Under the pieces are notes generated by a model, which searched no databases, was not told where the DNA came from, and worked only from the letters and a program-made list of their open reading frames with translations. The translations under genes were made by a program, and so were the position numbers. From Providencia sp. R33 (GTDB lineage Bacteria > Pseudomonadota > Gammaproteobacteria > Enterobacterales > Enterobacteriaceae), in NCBI RefSeq assembly GCF_019343475.1, contig NZ_CP072454.1, forward strand, positions 60,160 through 124,159: a DNA stretch of 64,000 nucleotides. Direction: 5' to 3'. Of the stretch, positions 60,810-64,000 are shown in pieces. Position 1 is the stretch's first letter. Every line of letters begins with the position of its first letter.

Positions 60810-61082
60810 TTACAATGAGATAGTCGGGTTTCTAACACCACAAGCAGCTGCATATTTGATAATATTTCTGATACTCGCGTTATCGACATTGGATTCCATG
60901 CGCGTGACTGTAGAGGGATTAACACCCAGTTTTTTGGCTAATTCCGCTTTTGTCAAACCTGCATTAGTGCGCCATTCTGTCAGCAGAGCTTGGAGTTTTT
61001 CTTTTTGTAGTTCTTCCTCATAAGCGGCTTTATATTCTGGGTTTTTCATCCATTCGTTGTGCAATTCATTATGCGTTTTCAT
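60810..61082 (-). CDS. HigA-like Xre-family antitoxin
   Basis: 90 residues from the ATG at 61082. A helical lead (MKTHNELHNEWMKNPEYKAA YEEE-type) is followed by a helix-turn-helix: LLTEWRTNAGLTKAELAKKL, GVNPSTVTRMESNVDNASIR. It overlaps the toxin gene by 14 bases. This toxin-first order is typical of higBA and related RelE/Xre systems, with the antitoxin repressing the operon. Confidence 0.85.
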   Translation of the reverse strand: MKTHNELHNEWMKNPEYKAAYEEELQKEKLQALLTEWRTNAGLTKAELAKKLGVNPSTVTRMESNVDNASIRNIIKYAAACGVRNPTISL

Positions 61083-61395
61083 TATTAAGTATCTCCTGTA
61101 GCCTAGCTTTAGCGATCTCAAACTCTGTTTTTGGCGTTTTTTGAGATTTTTTTATAAAAATCCGTAACATGTAAATCGTTTTTCCTTTATGGTATACCCA
61201 AATTCCTCGTGCGATATCATTTCCCATTGTTCTGAGTTCAAATAGCCCATCCCCTAGGGGTTTTGTGTCGGGCTCTCTTAATATATGTGGATTGATTTCC
61301 ATTTTTTGTACAATACGGTCATATTTAACCTTTATCTTAATCGGTAAGTCATTAGCTTCTTTTTCTGCTTCTTTGTGGTATCTGACGGTATACAT
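61069..61395 (-). CDS. RelE/HigB-family toxin (phage Gp49-like)
   Basis: 108 residues from the ATG at 61395. Features: MYTVRYHKEAEKEANDLPIK, LGDGLFELRTMGNDIARGIW, YHKGKTIYMLRIFIKKSQKT and a C-terminal helix EFEIAKARLQEIL; this is the Gp49/HigB-type RelE fold, a probable ribosome-dependent mRNA interferase. The toxin precedes the antitoxin. A terminator at 61458-61487 separates it from umuDC, so it has its own promoter. Confidence 0.87.
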   Translation of the reverse strand: MYTVRYHKEAEKEANDLPIKIKVKYDRIVQKMEINPHILREPDTKPLGDGLFELRTMGNDIARGIWVYHKGKTIYMLRIFIKKSQKTPKTEFEIAKARLQEILNNENA

Positions 61396-61457
61396 ATTAT
61401 CCCCTTGTTGAATTGCATTATACTGCAATTTGCGTTTTAATGCAATTCTCAGAATGT

Positions 61458-61487
61458 AAAAAAAGCCACTTTAATTTTCGTGGCTTC
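61458..61487 (-). terminator. Terminator upstream of the RelE/HigA operon
   Basis: On the minus strand AAGCCAC and GTGGCTT pair around a 10-base loop and are followed by seven T. It should stop transcription from umuDC before the toxin operon. Confidence 0.8.
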
Positions 61488-61860
61488 ATTCCTCATTGGG
61501 TATTTTTAAGCGTATTATTTTTGGCATCCATGACAACTTGATTTAAGTAATCCATAAGATGTTAGTGTTTGTTAAAAATAGTTTTAAAATCAATCATTTT
61601 TGTCAATGGGATGCATAGAACGTCGAATTTTCATTCCTTTTTTAACGGCTTTAACCCCATAGGCAAGTGGACGAAGATGGGAAAAATGGCCAAAGCACTT
61701 AAATAATGTGGCTCATTCTGAAAGAATGAGGCCCTAATCTGAATTAATTTTGCGGGCATTATCCCTATTTTCAGGGGATAACTGCCACTTTTAGTGGGGA
61801 TAATTACTGTAATTGTCTGATTAACCAATCAAACAATTGACTGGGTGTTTTTTAATCACA
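61488..61860. other. Gene-free stretch between umuC and the toxin operon
   Basis: No convincing gene; a 65-codon minus-strand frame at 61631-61828 has no ribosome site or recognisable sequence. TTATCCC/GGGATAA (61758-61780 region) and a following GGGGATAAT repeat are the only structure noticed. Confidence 0.4.
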
Positions 61861-63129
61861 CTAACACTTCGCAATGGGAATATCTGAAAATTTTGTTGTC
61901 CATCGAGGAGAGAGAAATTGCTGTTTCATTTTCCATAAAGCAGATTGCGCTTGGATACCCTGTCCAGCAAACCAAATTGCGCCTTTTACATGATTAATTT
62001 GGTCAATTGTCCGCATTAATTCGCCACTTTTACGAAAAGCATGACCACTCTCAAATAAATTCAGTTGTACTTGCCCTGATGGAGAAAATTCACTGAGCAA
62101 TATACCACTTTTACTGTATTTCACATTTGGGAGCCAAAGTCGCTCAAACAAAGTGATAGCCGCCTGAATAATCTCGCGTGTATCTTGTGTGGGATATATG
62201 AGGGCTTGGGTTTCTTGCCGATAATAGTGCGGCTCATGATGAGAAAAATGGCTACTCTGCACCCACAATGTCACTAATCGACAATACTGTTTTTCTTCAC
62301 GCAGTTTTTCTGCTGCACGTTCGGCAAACGCACATACCGATTGGCGAACTAACTCGTAGTCCATGACTTTATGGCCAAACGAACGAGAGCAAATGATTTG
62401 TTGCTTGGCAGGCGCGATTTCTTCCAGCTGAAGACAGGATTCCCCGTTGAGCTCCCGCACCGTTCGCTCTAAAACGACGGAATACAGTTTACGCGCCTGG
62501 GACGTTGGCAGCCGACTTAAATCCAAGGCAGTTTCAATCCCACTTTGATTTAAGCGCTTTGCCAGTTTTCGTCCTATCCCCCAAACCTGACCCACTGGCA
62601 CGAGCGCCATGAGTTTTTTTTGACGGCTGGGCGAACTTAAATCAACAACACCCCCTGTTTTTTTCCATGTTTTGGCGGCGTGATTCGCCAACTTAGCTAA
62701 CGTTTTGGTACTGGATATCCCCACTCCCACAGGCAAGTGAGCACACCGGAATACATCCTCTTTTAATTTATGGCCAAGTTCATGCCAGGAATACAACGCA
62801 TCCATGCCTGTCAGGTTACAAAAACTCTCGTCAATACTGTAAACCTCAATTTGAGGCACGATTTGAGCAACCACCGCCATAAATCGGTTACTAAAATCGG
62901 CATATAGCGGGTAATTCGAAGAAAAAACAACTACTTGCTTTTGTTTGATTATCGACTTTATTTCAAAATAAGGGGCTCCCATACGGATATAGGGTTTCGC
63001 TTCAGCTGAACGCGCAATGACGCACCCATCGTTATTCGAAAGGCAAATAATTGGCTTTCCTTTTAAATCGGGCCTAAAGACAGATTCACAGGAGGTGTAC
63101 ATAGAATTGACATCGATGAGCGCAAACAT
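61861..63129 (-). CDS. umuC: UmuC-like Y-family DNA polymerase V subunit
   Basis: 422 residues from the ATG at 63129, the length of E. coli UmuC; a GTG three codons upstream overlaps the umuD stop. Polymerase motifs: MFALIDVNSMYTSCESVFRP (catalytic Asp6), LSNNDGCVIARSAEAK, VEVYSIDESF-type (YSIDESFCNLTG) and GVGISSTKTLAKLANHAAK. It copies damaged DNA with UmuD'. Plasmid umuDC homologues (mucAB, rumAB, impAB) raise mutation and DNA-damage survival. Confidence 0.95.
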   Translation of the reverse strand: MFALIDVNSMYTSCESVFRPDLKGKPIICLSNNDGCVIARSAEAKPYIRMGAPYFEIKSIIKQKQVVVFSSNYPLYADFSNRFMAVVAQIVPQIEVYSIDESFCNLTGMDALYSWHELGHKLKEDVFRCAHLPVGVGISSTKTLAKLANHAAKTWKKTGGVVDLSSPSRQKKLMALVPVGQVWGIGRKLAKRLNQSGIETALDLSRLPTSQARKLYSVVLERTVRELNGESCLQLEEIAPAKQQIICSRSFGHKVMDYELVRQSVCAFAERAAEKLREEKQYCRLVTLWVQSSHFSHHEPHYYRQETQALIYPTQDTREIIQAAITLFERLWLPNVKYSKSGILLSEFSPSGQVQLNLFESGHAFRKSGELMRTIDQINHVKGAIWFAGQGIQAQSALWKMKQQFLSPRWTTKFSDIPIAKC

Positions 63130-63134
63130 GTCTT

Positions 63135-63518
63135 TCACCGACAGGTATGCACGGCATAACGAACGACGCCGAAAATTTGCACTTCCGTATCGTCATTGAT
63201 GGGAGTAGCGGGAAATTGGCTGTTAGCGGGAATAAGCGCTTTAGTTGGTGTGATTTGCAGGTACTTACAGGTGAATTCGCCATCGTATTCTGCGACCACA
63301 ATTTCCCCATGACGCGCAGTAAGGTGACTTTCAACGACTAATAAGTCACCGTCAAAAATCCCCGCATCCTTCATCGAGTCCCCTGAAGCTCGAAGAAAAT
63401 AGGTACTTTCAGGATAGCGTATAAGTTCTGCATCAAGCGATAAACGACGCTCGACGTGGTCTTGAGCGGGACTGGGAAATCCGCAGGCGATTAGACTTTC
63501 AAAAATAGGGATTTGCAT
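63135..63518 (-). CDS. umuD: UmuD-like auto-cleaving protein
   Basis: 127 residues. The cleavage site is Cys12-Gly13 (ACGFPSPAQD), the nucleophile Ser48 in SGDSMKDAG and the Lys85 general base in FTCKYLQ: an S24 peptidase like LexA. RecA filaments trigger cleavage to the active form, which joins UmuC. A LexA box lies 13 bases before the start. Overlaps umuC as an operon. Confidence 0.95.
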   Translation of the reverse strand: MQIPIFESLIACGFPSPAQDHVERRLSLDAELIRYPESTYFLRASGDSMKDAGIFDGDLLVVESHLTARHGEIVVAEYDGEFTCKYLQITPTKALIPANSQFPATPINDDTEVQIFGVVRYAVHTCR

Positions 63519-63530
63519 AGCGCACCAATA

Positions 63531-63546
63531 CTGTATAAATACACAG
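63531..63546. promoter_or_regulatory. LexA (SOS) box of umuDC
   Basis: CTGTATAAATACACAG fits CTG-T-N8-ACAG exactly. It is 13 bases before the umuD start. A weaker second match (CTGT-N8-ACAC) lies at 63557-63572. Expression should follow DNA damage. Confidence 0.88.
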
Positions 63547-63606
63547 TAATAATATACTGTATATTTTTACACTACACAAATGTCCAAATCTTTTTTATTT
63601 AGCTCC

Positions 63607-63685
63607 AAGCTATTAAGCTATTAAGCTATTAAGCTATTAAGCTATTAAGCTATTAAGCTATTAAGCTATTAAGCTATTAAGCTAT
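63607..63685. repeat. 8-bp tandem repeat (AAGCTATT), about ten copies
   Basis: Nine perfect copies of AAGCTATT from 63607 to 63678 and a tenth imperfect copy to 63685. The unit contains the palindrome AGCT. It lies between umuD and the ribbon-helix-helix gene, 14 bp after that gene's stop. Candidates are a partition centromere, an iteron or simply a slippage-prone repeat. Confidence 0.9.
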
Positions 63686-63699
63686 AATAAATTAATAAT

Positions 63700-63984
63700 T
63701 TAGCCTTTAACCTCTTTGATTTTTAATATTTTTTCATCGCTTGATAAGTTGTTAAAATTATCCAATGCAGCTTTAATCACATCAGAACGAGATACATTAA
63801 GTAACCCATCGACCGCAGAAATATGGATTAAATTATCTATATCCTCTATATACTGTTCAGTTAAACTAGTTGATATTGCCTTGTATTTTCTTACTCTTTT
63901 GTTTGTATTATTAGCAATCTCAGGTATAGATGTTGCATTATTGATAAATTGATCTTCCGATTGAAGTGGCTTTCTATTTCTCAT
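63700..63984 (-). CDS. Ribbon-helix-helix protein, possible partition ParB/ParG-type
   Basis: 94 residues with AGGAGG before the ATG. A disordered polar N-terminus (LQSEDQFINNATSIPEIANN) is followed by a basic strand and helices (YKAISTSLTEQYIEDIDNLI, VSRSDVIKAALDNFNNL) of the RHH type. ParG-like partition proteins have this tail-plus-RHH layout and follow a parA gene, which would be right of the window. The tandem repeat beside it could be the centromere. An antitoxin or copy regulator is also possible. Confidence 0.55.
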   Translation of the reverse strand: MRNRKPLQSEDQFINNATSIPEIANNTNKRVRKYKAISTSLTEQYIEDIDNLIHISAVDGLLNVSRSDVIKAALDNFNNLSSDEKILKIKEVKG

Positions 63985-64000
63985 AGAACAACCTCCTGAA

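Noticed and set aside
61631..61828. 65-codon minus-strand frame
   Set aside because: No ribosome site, no recognisable sequence, biased AT-rich composition between two operons.
63607..63685. CRISPR array
   Set aside because: The repeats are 8 bp and directly contiguous, without spacers.

Overview
This window is most of a large conjugative plasmid (or a very similar integrative element) from an enterobacterium. AT-rich codon usage, an F-type transfer region and an IncFII/IncI-style antisense-controlled RepA suggest the Morganellaceae (Providencia/Proteus-like), but the genus is inferred. No rRNA, tRNA or CRISPR array was seen.

Layout. (1) 1-9.0 kb is a cargo and defence segment: the 5' part of a GalD/PrpF-like tautomerase gene with a divergent LysR regulator; a RES-domain toxin converging on its probable antitoxin; a decayed IS110-family transposase; a 489-bp element with long terminal inverted repeats and no gene; a two-gene Gabija anti-phage system (OLD-family nuclease plus UvrD-like helicase); and the tail of an IS3-family transposase. 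(2) 9.0-11.7 kb is replication and fertility control: FinO, a tiny gene coupled to it, a probable oriV region, repA, an 18-codon leader peptide overlapping the repA start, and a CopA-like antisense RNA with its own promoter. (3) 11.7-50.6 kb, all on the minus strand, is an F-like transfer region. In transcription order it is traM, a YbjQ-like gene, traJ (with antisense finP), traY, traA, L, E, K, B, a NusG/RfaH-type gene, a 7-kb array of small mostly membrane proteins, traV, C, trbI, traW, U, trbC, traN, F, trbB, four two-helix membrane proteins, traH, G, two unknown secreted proteins, a traR-like gene, traD and traI. traI is split by an in-frame TAA inside its helicase domain. The pilin leader carries an ops-like element that fits the RfaH homologue. 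(4) 50.6-51.0 kb is oriT: 11-bp-phased AGC(C)AC repeats, an inverted repeat and an F-like nic sequence. (5) 51-60.8 kb is the leading region that enters the recipient first. Most genes are on the minus strand, so the transferred strand is their template. They include an LPD29 protein, an ArdB/KlcA-type antirestriction protein, a methyltransferase-like protein without its catalytic motif, PsiA, a ParB-like protein and several unknowns. Two homologous structured elements of about 450 bp, reaching into the first codons of the genes they precede, look like single-strand promoters (Frpo/ssi type), and almost every gene junction has a near-perfect hairpin. (6) 60.8-64 kb is maintenance: a RelE/HigA toxin-antitoxin pair, a umuDC operon with a LexA box, an 8-bp tandem repeat and a ribbon-helix-helix gene that may be part of a partition system.

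How the parts work together: FinO with FinP should restrain TraJ; TraJ, TraY and TraM drive and target transfer; the RfaH-like protein should help polymerase through the roughly 36-kb tra operon; and the leading genes should protect incoming DNA from restriction and the SOS response. The stop codon in traI suggests this copy may transfer poorly unless it is read through, suppressed or complemented.
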